Below are positions 1 through 9,310 of a stretch of 64,000 nt of DNA, piece after piece. This DNA comes from JAXMAO01 sp046350375 (GTDB lineage: Bacteria > Planctomycetota > Phycisphaerae > UBA1845 > UTPLA1): NCBI GenBank assembly GCA_046350375.1, contig JAXMAO010000001.1, forward strand, positions 459,146-523,145. Direction: 5' to 3'. Made by a program: the position numbers and the translations under genes. Each line of letters opens with the position of its first letter. The first letter of the stretch is position 1. Under the pieces are notes generated by a model. The model saw only the letters and a list, made by a program, of their open reading frames with translations. It was not told where the DNA came from and did no database searches.

Positions 1-418
1 CGAAGACGCGATCATCGACCTGGAAGTCGCCCTGGTTTTCAAGGCTGTAGCGCTGCCCGTCGTGGGTTTCAAACAGGACGCACTCGGTTCCCTGCACCAG
101 CTTGCCGCAGGCGCGAAAGCGCGTGTCGGCGCACGCCTCGATCGTGTTTTGCTGGATGCAGCCGGCACCCTGCATGCAAGTCGAGACGCAGCTCTCATCG
201 AGCGTGCCGACGACGTGGACGCGATCGCCGACGTCGAAGTCGCCGTGCGTTTCCAGCACGTAGGCCGGCCCGGCGTCGCTGCGAAACAGCACGCACTCGG
301 CGCCGTGGATGAGCGTGCCGCAACTGTCGAAGGCGGGGTTGTCCTGGGCCAGCGCGGCGGAGCCGACCAGGCCGATCGCGAGCGTCGCACCAAGCGTCCA
401 TCGAATTCGCATCATCAT
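1..418 (-). CDS. secreted Cys-repeat protein, 3' end cut by window edge
   Basis: The start is the first of three consecutive ATG codons at 418, with AAAGGA seven bases upstream. A signal peptide (MMMRIRWTLGATLAIG, then AALAQ) is followed by a repeated module. The first module has CGTLIHGAECVLF, then VGDRVHVVGTL, then C-x3-C-x-Q-G-x-G-C. A second module begins CGKLVQGTECVLF and runs off the edge. The same module occurs once in the gene at 51112, so these are paralogues within the window. The conserved Cys suggest disulfides in an exported protein. I do not recognise a named family and assign no function. It is transcribed away from fdxA. No stop codon is present because the gene leaves the window. 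Confidence 0.75.
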   Translation of the reverse strand, partial: MMMRIRWTLGATLAIGLVGSAALAQDNPAFDSCGTLIHGAECVLFRSDAGPAYVLETHGDFDVGDRVHVVGTLDESCVSTCMQGAGCIQQNTIEACADTRFRACGKLVQGTECVLFETHDGQRYSLENQGDFQVDDRVF

Positions 419-785
419 CCCATTCCTTTCGCTGCGAAGGCGGGGCCAGGCGATGCGCGTTCCGGCCGGCCCAGGGGCGCGGACCGCGGCGAGGCGGGAC
501 GAACATTCGAGCGAGGGAACCCGGCCGATTCGCGCTGTCGGCGCGGTCGGCCCGTGCACACGCGAGGTCTGCCAATTGTAGCGCGGCCGGCCATTCATGG
601 CCAGACCGATGCGTGGCAGCGCAGGCAGAACGCTGCACCTTGGAAGAGATTGCACGATCGAAGCGGAATTCGGTGCGTCCGCGAACATCTGCGGCGAGGC
701 GGCGGCGCCGGGACGCGGCCGATCTGACTGGCGGGAATTGCCGGATTGATTCGAACGGCGGTGCAGATCGCCGCGACCGGAAACG
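419..785. other. 367-bp gap without a convincing gene
   Basis: The stretch lies between the start of the Cys-repeat gene and the stop of the ferredoxin gene, both on the minus strand. It is GC-rich. A TACAAT hexamer near 585 (minus) could be a -10 for the Cys-repeat gene, but I see no good -35 with it. Open frames here are short and lack the codon bias of the neighbours. I see no RNA gene. Confidence 0.4.
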
Positions 786-1139
786 CTACGCCCCCGTCGG
801 TTCCGGGACGTCCCAGCCTTTGCCCTTTTCCTCGGCCTGGATCTGCTCGAGCGACTTGGCGCCGGCCATGGCGTCCTTCTTGGTGGTGATGTTGGCCCCC
901 TTGCCGAACAGCTCCTTGTTCTTGGCGATCCACTCGCGGTAAGGCTCGGGCGTCTCATCCTCGGTGTAGATGGCGTGAATCGGACACTCCGGAATGCACA
1001 GCCCGCAGTCGATGCAGGTGTCCGGATCGATCACGAGCATGGCCGGATTGTCGATCTCGTAGAAGCAATCCACCGGGCAGACGGCGCAGCAATCGGTGTA
1101 GCGACAGGCGACGCAGCGACCCGTGACGATGTGAGCCAT
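786..1139 (-). CDS. fdxA: 7Fe-type ferredoxin (FdxA family)
   Basis: A 117-residue soluble electron carrier. Residues 9-25 hold C-x2-C-x4-C-C-x2-CP followed by VDCFYE. Residues 42-53 hold the second cluster motif CIDCGLCIPECP. Both match FdxA-type ferredoxins that bind one 3Fe-4S and one 4Fe-4S cluster. The C-terminal 60 residues are charged (EWIAKNKELFGKGANITTKK) as in this family. An in-frame ATG 13 codons upstream exists, but the homologous N-terminus is MAHIVTGRCVACRYTDC, so I start at 1139. It is monocistronic by context, with a promoter candidate about 70-95 bp upstream. Its redox partner cannot be told from the neighbours. Confidence 0.93.
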   Translation of the reverse strand: MAHIVTGRCVACRYTDCCAVCPVDCFYEIDNPAMLVIDPDTCIDCGLCIPECPIHAIYTEDETPEPYREWIAKNKELFGKGANITTKKDAMAGAKSLEQIQAEEKGKGWDVPEPTGA

Positions 1140-1207
1140 GACACAGCTCTCCGACAATCGCCGCGGCGCCGGCGGCACTTCCGCGTCCGCGCCCGCGGCC
1201 GCCGCGT

Positions 1208-1235
1208 ACTATAGCGTCTCGGCCCGCTGCCACAA
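1208..1235 (-). promoter_or_regulatory. sigma70-like promoter of the ferredoxin gene
   Basis: On the minus strand, TTGTGG (1230-1235) and TATAGT (1208-1213) are separated by 16 bp. The predicted start lies near 1201, giving a leader of about 60 nt before the ATG at 1139. The -10 is near consensus and the -35 is moderate. It is read from sequence only. Confidence 0.5.
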
Positions 1236-1253
1236 CCGCGGCGCGGCCGCGGC

Positions 1254-2255
1254 TCATGCCGCGGCTGGGCGATGCCGCCCGGCGCCGGCTGCCCGGCTGA
1301 GCCGGATGTAGAACCACACCCCGGGCAACGCCCAGAGCAGCTGCGTCAGGCGGACCAGCAGCGAGAGAATGGTGGCGCTCTCGGCCGTGCCGAAGCCGGC
1401 CGCCTTGTGGAACAGCTCGTTGTAGGCCCACTCGACCGGGCCGAGCCCCTGGGGCGCGATCGGCACCGCGCCGACCATCCAGCAGAGCGGCACGTAGAGC
1501 AGGAATATCTTCAGCCCGTAGAGCGGCGACGAGCCGGCCGCGTTGACCGCGAGCCCGGTGAAGAGCGTCGCGACGATCGAGAACCCCTGCAGCAGCCAGG
1601 TGAGCAGCATGCAGCGCAGGACGGCGCCGCGCTGCGTGCGATAAGCGAGCACGGCGTTGTCGATGCGGCGGATGTGATCCGAGAGCGGCAGTCGATCGAT
1701 CAGCGCATTCCAGCCGATCAGCCGGCGGAACCAGTTCGAGAAGTAGAGGATGCCGGGCAGCAGCAGGGCGACGAAGGCGATGGCGATCGAGCGTCCCCAG
1801 ACCTTGACGGCCGGGTCGCGCCAGTTGGCCAGCAGCATGGCGCCCGAGAGCAGCGTGACGCAGACCAGGCCGAGGACGCGGTCGAAGAGGACGACCGTGG
1901 CGGCCTCGTGCCGGCGGTCGGTGTCGCGGGCGACGAAGAGGGCCTTGAGCAGGTCGCCGCCGGTCTGTCCGGGCAGGACGAAGTTGGCGAAGTTGGCGGC
2001 GAAGGTGATGCCGGTGGCGCGCGGGCCGTCCAGCGCGATCTGGTTGGCGTTCATGAGCCATTGCAGGCGCAGCGCCTGGAGGAAGGGCACCGGCGCCAGG
2101 GCGAACATGGAGAGCGCCAGCCAGCGCCAGTCGGCCTGGGCGAGGACGGCGCGGAACTGCCCCCACGACATCTGCGTCGCCAGGTACCAGAGCGCCAGTG
2201 CCGCCAGCCCCCAGCGCAGCACGGCAAAGGCGATGCGGCGAGCGCGCGGCGTCAT
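1254..2255 (-). CDS. UPF0104 / lysylphosphatidylglycerol synthase-like membrane protein
   Basis: A 333-residue integral membrane protein with about eight hydrophobic segments. It carries the family block GQTGGDLLKALFVARDTDR (residues about 97-115) and the VVLFDRVLGL segment. This is the flippase-like membrane part of MprF (LPG_synthase_TM, UPF0104) without the aminoacyl-transferase domain. Stand-alone members often sit near glycolipid or polysaccharide genes, but their substrates are generally unknown. It ends in an Ala/Arg/His-rich tail. The start ATG gives a Lys/Arg-rich N-terminus directly before the first membrane segment. It is not obviously cotranscribed with its neighbours. Confidence 0.8.
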   Translation of the reverse strand: MTPRARRIAFAVLRWGLAALALWYLATQMSWGQFRAVLAQADWRWLALSMFALAPVPFLQALRLQWLMNANQIALDGPRATGITFAANFANFVLPGQTGGDLLKALFVARDTDRRHEAATVVLFDRVLGLVCVTLLSGAMLLANWRDPAVKVWGRSIAIAFVALLLPGILYFSNWFRRLIGWNALIDRLPLSDHIRRIDNAVLAYRTQRGAVLRCMLLTWLLQGFSIVATLFTGLAVNAAGSSPLYGLKIFLLYVPLCWMVGAVPIAPQGLGPVEWAYNELFHKAAGFGTAESATILSLLVRLTQLLWALPGVWFYIRLSRAAGAGRHRPAAA

Positions 2256-2321
2256 GGTGATGCCGGCGCCAGGCGGCGCGGTCCGCAGGTGCCAAGCGGG
2301 GCGCAGGCGCCGGGCGGGGCG

Positions 2322-2627
2322 CTAGTTGTCCCGCTCCTTGCGGGCCTGCTTGTAGCGATCCTTGTAGTCATCGCGCTCGTCCTTGAGCTTGCGCTTGTCG
2401 GATTCCAGGCCGGCGACCTTGTGCTCGAGCGAGTCGATGCGGTCGTAGGCGCGGCGCAGTTCTTCGCGCGCTTCCGAAAGCGTCTGCGGCTCGGGACGGC
2501 TCGAACGGTGCGATCCGCCGTAGACCGGCGAACCACCGACGTCAATCCGCTCGGGCGCCTTCACGTTGACACATCCGGCCCACGCCACCGTCGCCACCAC
2601 CAGCATCGTCCGCACGAAGTTTCGCAT
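2322..2627 (-). CDS. small lipoprotein with coiled-coil tail
   Basis: 101 residues. The signal sequence MRNFVRTMLVVATVAWAGC ends in a lipobox (AWAGC, Cys at about 19), so the mature protein should be lipid-anchored. Residues about 50-101 form a strongly charged heptad-like helix (EELRRAYDRIDSLEHKVAGL, then many Lys/Arg/Asp/Glu). This resembles Lpp-type or periplasmic spacer lipoproteins, but no named family is evident. It is divergent from miaA with only 61 bp between the starts. Confidence 0.75.
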   Translation of the reverse strand: MRNFVRTMLVVATVAWAGCVNVKAPERIDVGGSPVYGGSHRSSRPEPQTLSEAREELRRAYDRIDSLEHKVAGLESDKRKLKDERDDYKDRYKQARKERDN

Positions 2628-2688
2628 ATAGGATTCCCCGAAGGCGGCCGCAGCTCACCGCCGCGCGGCCCGGCCTGGCGGCGACATT

Positions 2689-3628
2689 ATGACCCGCGAC
2701 CCCGGTTCCATCCAGTTGTACGTCCTGCTGGGCTGCACCGCGGCGGGAAAATCGGCGCTGGCGCTGCCGCTGGCCGAACGGCTGAACGCCGAGATTCTCG
2801 CGGTCGACTCGATGCAGGTCTATCGCGGAATGGACATCGGCACGGCCAAGCCGTCGGTCGCCGACCGGCAGCGCGTCCGCCATCACGGGCTGGATCTGGT
2901 GGAGCCGGCGGAGTCGTTCAGCGTGGCGCGGTTCGTCGAATGTGCCGACGCGGCGCTGCACGACGCCGCGGCGCGCGGCCGGGCAATTCTCGCGGTCGCC
3001 GGCACGCCGCTCTACCTGATGGGGCTGCTCTACGGCCTGTTTGACGGGCCGTCGGCGAGCGAACCGATCCGCGCGCGGCTGCGGCAGCGCGCAGCGGTCG
3101 AGGGCAGCGCGGCGCTGCACGCCGAGCTGGCGCGGCTCGACCCGGCGGCGGCGACGCGGATCACCCCAGCGACGTGCGACGCATCGAGCGGGCGCTGGAG
3201 GTTCACGAACTGACCGGCGAAGCGATCAGCGCGCAGCAGCGCCGGAATGGGATCGGCCGCCGCGGCGCTGTCGCAGCGTCGGGCTGCGGCGCGACCGGGC
3301 CGACCTGTCGGCGCGGATCAACGCCCGCGTGCGCGAGATGATCGCCGCGGGGCTGGTCGACGAGGTGCGCGGGCTGCAACGCGGCGCGGACGGGCTCTCG
3401 CCGCAGGCGGCGGCGGCGGTCGGGTACGCCGAGCTGATCGAGCACCTGACCGGGCGCTGCGCGCTGACCGATGCGATCGAGCAGATCAAGATTCACACCC
3501 GCCGGCTGGCGAAGCACCAGCGGACCTGGTTCCGCCGGTTGCCGGGGGTGCGCTGGATGGACGTTCCGGCGGGCGCAGACGCCGCGGCGCTGGTCGAGCC
3601 GGCGCTGGCGGCGCTATGCGGTGAGTGA
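2689..3628 (+). CDS. miaA: tRNA dimethylallyltransferase, with two frameshifts
   Basis: MiaA prenylates A37 of tRNAs that read UNN codons. The N-terminal part shows the P-loop GCTAAGKSALALPLAE, DSMQVYRGMDIGTAKP and AGTPLYLMGLL. The C-terminal part shows ARINARVREMIAAGLVDEV, AVGYAELIEHL and IKIHTRRLAKHQRTWFRRL, all typical MiaA motifs. The reading frame changes twice. One base is missing near 3161, where RITPAT should read RIHPSD. Another is missing near 3228, where the frame changes before EWDRP. The short middle piece, DVRRIERALEVHELTGEAIS, is the conserved MiaA block in the third frame. With both repaired the product is about 313 residues, a normal length. It is either an assembly error or a very recent pseudogene. 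Confidence 0.88.
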
Positions 3629-3648
3629 GCCGCGGGTCGCGCGGCGGG

Positions 3649-6600
3649 TTATGGCTGGCCGCGCTTGTCGGTCGAATCGGCGTCCGAGAGCGTGTCGCGC
3701 AGCCAGGCCGCGAGCTGGGCATTCTTGGAGACCACCTCGCCCAGCGACGGACCCTTGGGCGTGTTCGGCGCGGTGACGGCCGGCTTGACCACGCGGCGCG
3801 GCGCGGCGGGCCTGGGAGCGGCGGCCTTCGGCGCGGCGCTCTTCGGCCCGGCCGGCACCGGCGCGCCGACGGCGACCGGCTCGGCCTCGACCGGCACGCT
3901 CTCGAGTCGCCCGACGCGCTCGGAGAGCACTTCGCGCAGCCCCTCGATTTCGCGCGGCACGCTGCGGCACAGGTCGTCGGCCATGCTGAGCCGGGCGCGC
4001 ATCTTCTCGACCCGCGCGTCCATCGCGCCGTAGAGCTGGCGGATGATGCCCACCAGTTGCCCGACGCGCACGGTGTGTTGCGATATCTGTCCGAGCCGCT
4101 GCTCGGCGGTGGCGTTGGCCGCCTCGATCTGCCGCGCCTGCTTCACCGCGTGCTGCTGGGCCTCGCTCAGCTTGGAGATCACCTTGGCGACCGCGTGGGT
4201 CATGTCGCGCAGCTCGCTGGCGCGCTGATCGGCCTCGGCGACCAACCGCGCCGGCATCGCCACGAGCTCGCGCGTGCGGCGCTCGACCTCTTCGGCGCGG
4301 GCCAGCAGGTGCTCGGCCTGGTCGCGGCCGGTGAGCGACTCGGCATGGGTCCGCGCCGCCTGGGTTTCGAATTTCTCGCGGTCGAGCTGCAGCTCGGCCC
4401 GCAGCGACTGCACGTCGCTGCGCACCGTGCGGGTCGATTCCTCGGTTCGCCGCAGCAGCTCCTCGGCCTCGGCCCGCAGCCGGTCGGCCGACTCGGTCGC
4501 GCCGCGCAGCAGCGACTCGGCGTGCTGCGCGATCCCTTCGGCGCCGCTCTGGGCCGCGACCAGAATCTCCTCGGCCCGGCTGCGCAGCGTCTCGCCGCCG
4601 GTCTGGGCCTGTTCGAGCAGCTTGCCGGCCTGCGTGCGCACCTGGTCGAGCACGCCTTCGACCTGCTGGCGCAGCGCGTCGAGGCGCGTGCCGGCGGCCT
4701 CGGCGTCGCGCTTGGCCGACTCGCGCAGTGCGTCGACCGCGCCGGCGGTGGCGGTGGCGCGCTGCTGCAGGCGGCGATCGGCCGAATCGACGGCGCGGCG
4801 GATGTCCTCGCTGCCGGTCGAAATCTCCGACCGCAGTGTCTCCGACATGCGCGTCATGCGTTCGATTTCCTCGCGCACCGACGAGAGCGCGTCGGTGGCC
4901 TGGCGGCGGAGCTGTTCGGCGGCGGCGGCGCGCCGCGCGGCGGCCTCGTCCATCTCGCGCCGGGCGGTGTCGGCCGTGGTCACCAGGTGGCGCTGCACGC
5001 CTTCGAGCTCGGTTCGCAGCTTGGCCGCCGACGCCTGCGTCTCGCAGACGATGCGCGAGAATCCGCCGGCAAGCGTCTCGGCATCGCGGGTCGCCTGGGT
5101 GCGCAGCGCGCCGAGCCGCTCGGCGAGTTCGTCGGTGGCGGCGCGGGCGGCGGGACCGACGCCGGCGACCTGGCGTTCGAGCGTTTCGACCTGCTCGCGA
5201 TGGGTGGCGATCTGCGTCGCCAGCTCGTCGCGGATCCGGCCGATGTCGGTGTCGAACCGCGCCTGCAGCTCGTCGGCCTGGTCGGAGAGCGACGCCAGCA
5301 GCGCCGTCGTGCGCGAGGAAACTTCGTCGGCGAAGACCGACAGCTTCTCGCTGCGCTCCTGCCCGTCGGTCAGCAGACGGTTGATGCGCTGCTCGACGGC
5401 GTCGGCCTGACCGGCGGCGCGGCGGATGAGCCCGTCGAGCGATTCGATCATCCGCTCGGCGGCGGCACGGGCGTGGTCGCGCTGCGCGGCGATCGTCCGG
5501 CCGGCCGTGTCCAGCTCGCTTTCGAGCTGGCCGCGGAGCGCGTCGAACGTCTCGCGAATGGTGGCGGCTTCGCGGCGGATCGCCTCGACCGAGGTGGTCA
5601 ACTCGCGCTGATGCTCGGCCAATTCCACGCGCCAGACGCCGCGGACGTGCTCGGACTTGACCGACAGTTCGGCGACGGAATTCTTGGCCAGCTCGTTGGC
5701 CGACGTGATCCGCGCCAGCGACGCCTCGGTCAGCTTCGAGAGCTGGGCCGCGACGTCGTCGGCGTGCAGCTTCATCTGGGCCTCGGCCGCCGACGCCTGC
5801 TCGGCCGCGGCCGCCAGGCTCGCCGCCAGCCGCTCGCGCAGCCCGTCGGCCATCCGATCGGACTGCGCCAGGCGATCGTCGACCCCCGCCAGCAGCGCTT
5901 CGGCCTCGCGCGCGGCGCGGGTGCGGGCCGTTTCGAACTCGCGCGCCAGCTCGGCCAGCGCCGCGCAGGCGGCGCCGCGCGTCGCCTGGGCGTCGGCGTG
6001 CAGATCACGTTTCACCTCGGCAATGGCGGCCGACTGCGCCTCGAGCTGCGCCCAGCGCCTCGCGCGCGGCTGGTCGCAGCATGCGACAGCTCGCCGTGCA
6101 CGGTGGTGGCGGCGCGCTGCAGGTCGGCCACGTCGGCGCGATGCCCGTCGAGGGTCGCGGCGAACTGCTGGGTCGTCTGCGCGACCGTGGCGCGGGCTCG
6201 TTCCACGGCGGCGTCCAGCTCCGACCGCACGCGCTGCGCCTCGGCCCGCGCCGCCGCGACGGCCGACTCGAAGTCGCCCAGCGCGCGGCGGGACTCGTCC
6301 AGCGGCTGCTGCGCCTCGCGCTGCGCCGCGGCGACCTGCGTCGCGACCGTGCGGTGCAGATCGTTCACGGTGTCGTTGATCTGCGCCTGGGCGGTGGCGC
6401 ACAGCCCCTCGGCCGACGCCACCAGCTCGGCCACGCGCGCCCGCGCCGCCTGCGCGGCCGCCAGGCTCGCGGCGTGCGCCGCGCTCTCGGCTCTTGGCAA
6501 GGCCTCGATCTGCTGGCGCAACTGCTCGACGCGCTGCTCGGCCTGGCGGATCGTTTCCTCGACGCGCGCCTTCGCCTCGGCGGCGATCCGCTCGGCATCC

Positions 6601-8186
6601 AGGGCTGCGGCCGCGCGGGCGTCACTCCGCTTTCGCAGCTCGGCGAGCTCGCTGCGCGTCGTCGCCAGGTCGGTCCCCAGCAGCTTCCACATCTCGTCCA
6701 GCCGGTCGTTGGTCGCCTCGGTGACGCGCCGCATGTCGGCGGTCGCCGTCTCGATCTGGCGGCGGAGCTCGCCGGCGTCGAGCGCCGCGGTCGCGTCGGC
6801 GGCGACAATCTGCTTCAACTGTGCATCGCGCTGCGCCAGAACCTCGGAGCGGAGCCGATCGGCCCGCCGCGCCACCTCCTGCGTCTGGTCCTCGGCGTGG
6901 CGCAGCGTCTGGCCGGTGCGGTCGGCGAGCATCCGCAGGTCGGCCTCGCCTTGCAGCGTCACCTCGCCGAAGCGGGCGGTCATCGCATCCAGTCGGCCGC
7001 GGGCGTCTTCGAGCATCTCCTGGGCCTGGTGCCGGGCGTTGCGGATGCGCGCCAGGTCGGATTCGACCTGCTCGGCCGTCTCGCGCGGCGTCTTGAGCTG
7101 CAGCGCAATGGTGTCGATGCGCCGCTCGAAGTTCGACAGTCGCTCGCCCAGCCGCTCGACGACGGCGTCCACCGCGGCCAGCGACTCGGCGCTGACCGTC
7201 GCGGCGATGGCCGTGCCGGCGCGCTCGGTCTCGGCGGCGATGATGTCGGTCGTCGCGACGGCGGCGGTGCGGGCCGAATGGCGCGCCGCGCGGCCGTCGA
7301 CGGTCGGTGCGGCGGCGCGCCGCGGCGTTGCGGCCGTCGGCGGCGTGGCGGCCGGTTCGGCGGCGGCGGTGAGCGGCGCGTCTATCTCGACGACATCGAT
7401 GCAGGCCTGCACCGTCTGCGCCGTGATGCGGGTCGCGCCGCTGCTGTAGGCGTGCAGCAGGCAGTTGTCGGCCAGCTGGTTGATGATGCGCGGCAGGCCG
7501 CGCGATGCGCGGTGAATGGCAGTGATGGCCGGCGCGTCGAAGAGCGCGTCCGCCTGACCGCCCGCCACGTCGATGCGATGGCGGATGTAGCCGAGAGTCT
7601 GCTCTTCGCTCAGTCCGCCGAGGTGAAAGACGCGGAACATCCGCTGGCGGAGCTGGCGCAGGTCTGAGCGGCGGAAGGTCTCCTGCAGCTCAGGCTGGCC
7701 GAGGATGAGAATCTGCAACAGCTTGGCGTCTTCGGCCTCGAGGTTGCCGAGCAGGCGCAGCTCTTCGAAGGCGTCGGGCGAGAGATTCTGGGCCTCGTCG
7801 AGGATCACGACGCACAGCCGGTCGCGGGCGTACTGTTCGAGCAGGAACTGTTCGAGCGTGTGGGTCAGTTCGGCGGGCGACGAGGTGTGGTCGGCGCGCA
7901 GCTGGAACTCGCGGCAGACGGCGACGAGCAGCTCGGGCCCGGTGAGGCGCGTGTTGGTGATGACGGCGGTCTGCGTGCCGACGGGGAGTCGGCCGATCGC
8001 GAGGCGCGTGAGCAGCGTCTTGCCGGAGCCGACTTCGCCGGTGACCAGCGCGAACCCCTTGCGCATGGTGGCGGTGTACAGCAGCGATGCGAGCGCCTCT
8101 TCGTGGTTGGGGGTGTTGAAGAAGAAGCGTGGATCGGGGGTGTTGTTGAAGGGATCGGCGGTCAGGCCGAAGTGGTCGCGGTACAT
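3649..8186 (-). CDS. ExeA/GspA-like ATPase fused to a ~1,100-residue coiled coil (one frameshift)
   Basis: The start at 8186 (MYRDHFGLTADPFNNTPDP) has GGAGA seven bases upstream. Residues 1-270 form an AAA ATPase of the ExeA/PEP-CTERM-locus ATPase type: Walker A GEVGSGKT (50-57), Walker B VVILDEAQN (about 126-134) and GLPRIINQLADNCLLHAY near 230. An Ala/Pro-rich linker follows. From about residue 310 to 1420 the protein is an almost unbroken heptad-rich coiled coil with many Ala, Glu, Arg and Gln. The C-terminus is Pro/Ala-rich (GPKSAAPKAAAPRPAAPRR). The frame breaks once near 6060 (one base missing). Repaired length is about 1,512 residues, several times the usual ATPase length. It is divergent from the exopolysaccharide operon across 290 bp. 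Inference: an energy-using or scaffolding component of polysaccharide export or peptidoglycan engagement. Confidence 0.82.
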
Positions 8187-8476
8187 CGGCGGGTCTCCGG
8201 GGCCGGAAGTCGACCAAGGGTTATCGGAAGCGCTTTAATTGCGGCATGACGCTAAGGTTGCGCGGCCAGCGGCAGAAACCGCGCTGTCAGTAGCCCGATA
8301 AAAACAGTGTTCTGATTAGCAGGAGCGAGTCGTCGCGCCACGCCGCGCGACCGGCACAATCCCTACGTCTTGTAAGTCCAGTCGCACCCCCCGCGATCCG
8401 ATGGTCGCCGGGGGGCGATGGCGGTGGCACCGTCCCCCCGCCCGCCCCGACCGAACACACTCAGGATGATCGGCGC

Positions 8477-9274
8477 ATGACACGGATGTCGGCCCTGTTG
8501 CTCTCTCCATTCCGCCGCGCGATCGCCTTCGTCGGCGCCTGCATCGCCGCCGCGCTGATCGGCTGCGGTCCGAAGCCGGGCGAGCTGTCGGCCTTTCTGC
8601 GGGCGCACGAGCAGGACGTCTCGGGCGGCGGTTACCGCGTCAATCCGCCCGACGTGCTCGAGTTCACGTCGCCGACCGCCACGGAGATCGACAACGAATC
8701 GCAGATGGTCAATTCCGACGGCAAGGTGACGCTGCGGCTGATCGGCGAGGTCTCGGTGGCCGGTCTGACGACGACCGAAATATCCGACAAGATTGAGAAG
8801 CAGATGGCGCGCTACTACGTCGCGCCGAAGGTGACGGTGCGGGTGGTCAGCCCGAACAGCAAGCGCTACTTCGTGTTCGGCGAGGTGGCCGGGCCTGGCG
8901 CCTACACGTACACCGGCCACGACACGCTGTTGCGGGCGCTGGCGCTGTCGCAGCCGACGTTTCTGGCGTGGAACAGCCAGGTGAAGGTGATTCGACCGAG
9001 CCACACCAGCGCCGAGCGGCACGAGATCGTGGTCGATGTCGACGACGTGATGAAGCGCGGCATGCTCGAGAAGAACGTGCTGCTGCAGGAAGGCGACATT
9101 GTGTACGTGCCGCCGACGCCGCTGGCGTGGGTCGGCCTGCGGCTGCGCGAGCTGCTCTACCCGGTCGGTCCGGCGGCGGGCGTGGTTTCGACGCCGATCG
9201 ACTTCCGCGACCAGGGCGTGCGATACAACCAGCCGGGCGTGGCGGCGGCGTCGGGCCGCAGCACCGGATTCTGA
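8477..9274 (+). CDS. polysaccharide export lipoprotein (Wza-like, PEP-CTERM-locus type)
   Basis: 265 residues. The signal peptide ends in lipobox LIGC (Cys30), so this is an outer-membrane lipoprotein. Residues about 50-130 form the Poly_export domain (GGYRVNPPDVLEF, then a stretch ending YYVAPKVTVRVV). Residues about 135-240 are SLBB-like (RYFVFGEVAGPGAYTYTG, then LLQEGDIVYVPPTPL). It should form the export channel for the polysaccharide made by the following genes. It is shorter than E. coli Wza, as is usual in exosortase-A loci. The start ATG at 8477 has AGGATGA upstream; ATG 8486 is an alternative. It is the first gene of the plus-strand run. Confidence 0.9.
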   Translation: MTRMSALLLSPFRRAIAFVGACIAAALIGCGPKPGELSAFLRAHEQDVSGGGYRVNPPDVLEFTSPTATEIDNESQMVNSDGKVTLRLIGEVSVAGLTTTEISDKIEKQMARYYVAPKVTVRVVSPNSKRYFVFGEVAGPGAYTYTGHDTLLRALALSQPTFLAWNSQVKVIRPSHTSAERHEIVVDVDDVMKRGMLEKNVLLQEGDIVYVPPTPLAWVGLRLRELLYPVGPAAGVVSTPIDFRDQGVRYNQPGVAAASGRSTGF

Positions 9275-9310
9275 CGCGGCGCCGCACGCGCCGCGCTGGG
9301 CGATGGACTG

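Noticed and set aside
3625..7449. Long open frame on the plus strand across the coiled-coil gene
   Set aside because: It is the mirror of the Ala/Arg/Glu-rich coiled coil; GC-rich codons give long antisense frames. It has no domain and no SD.
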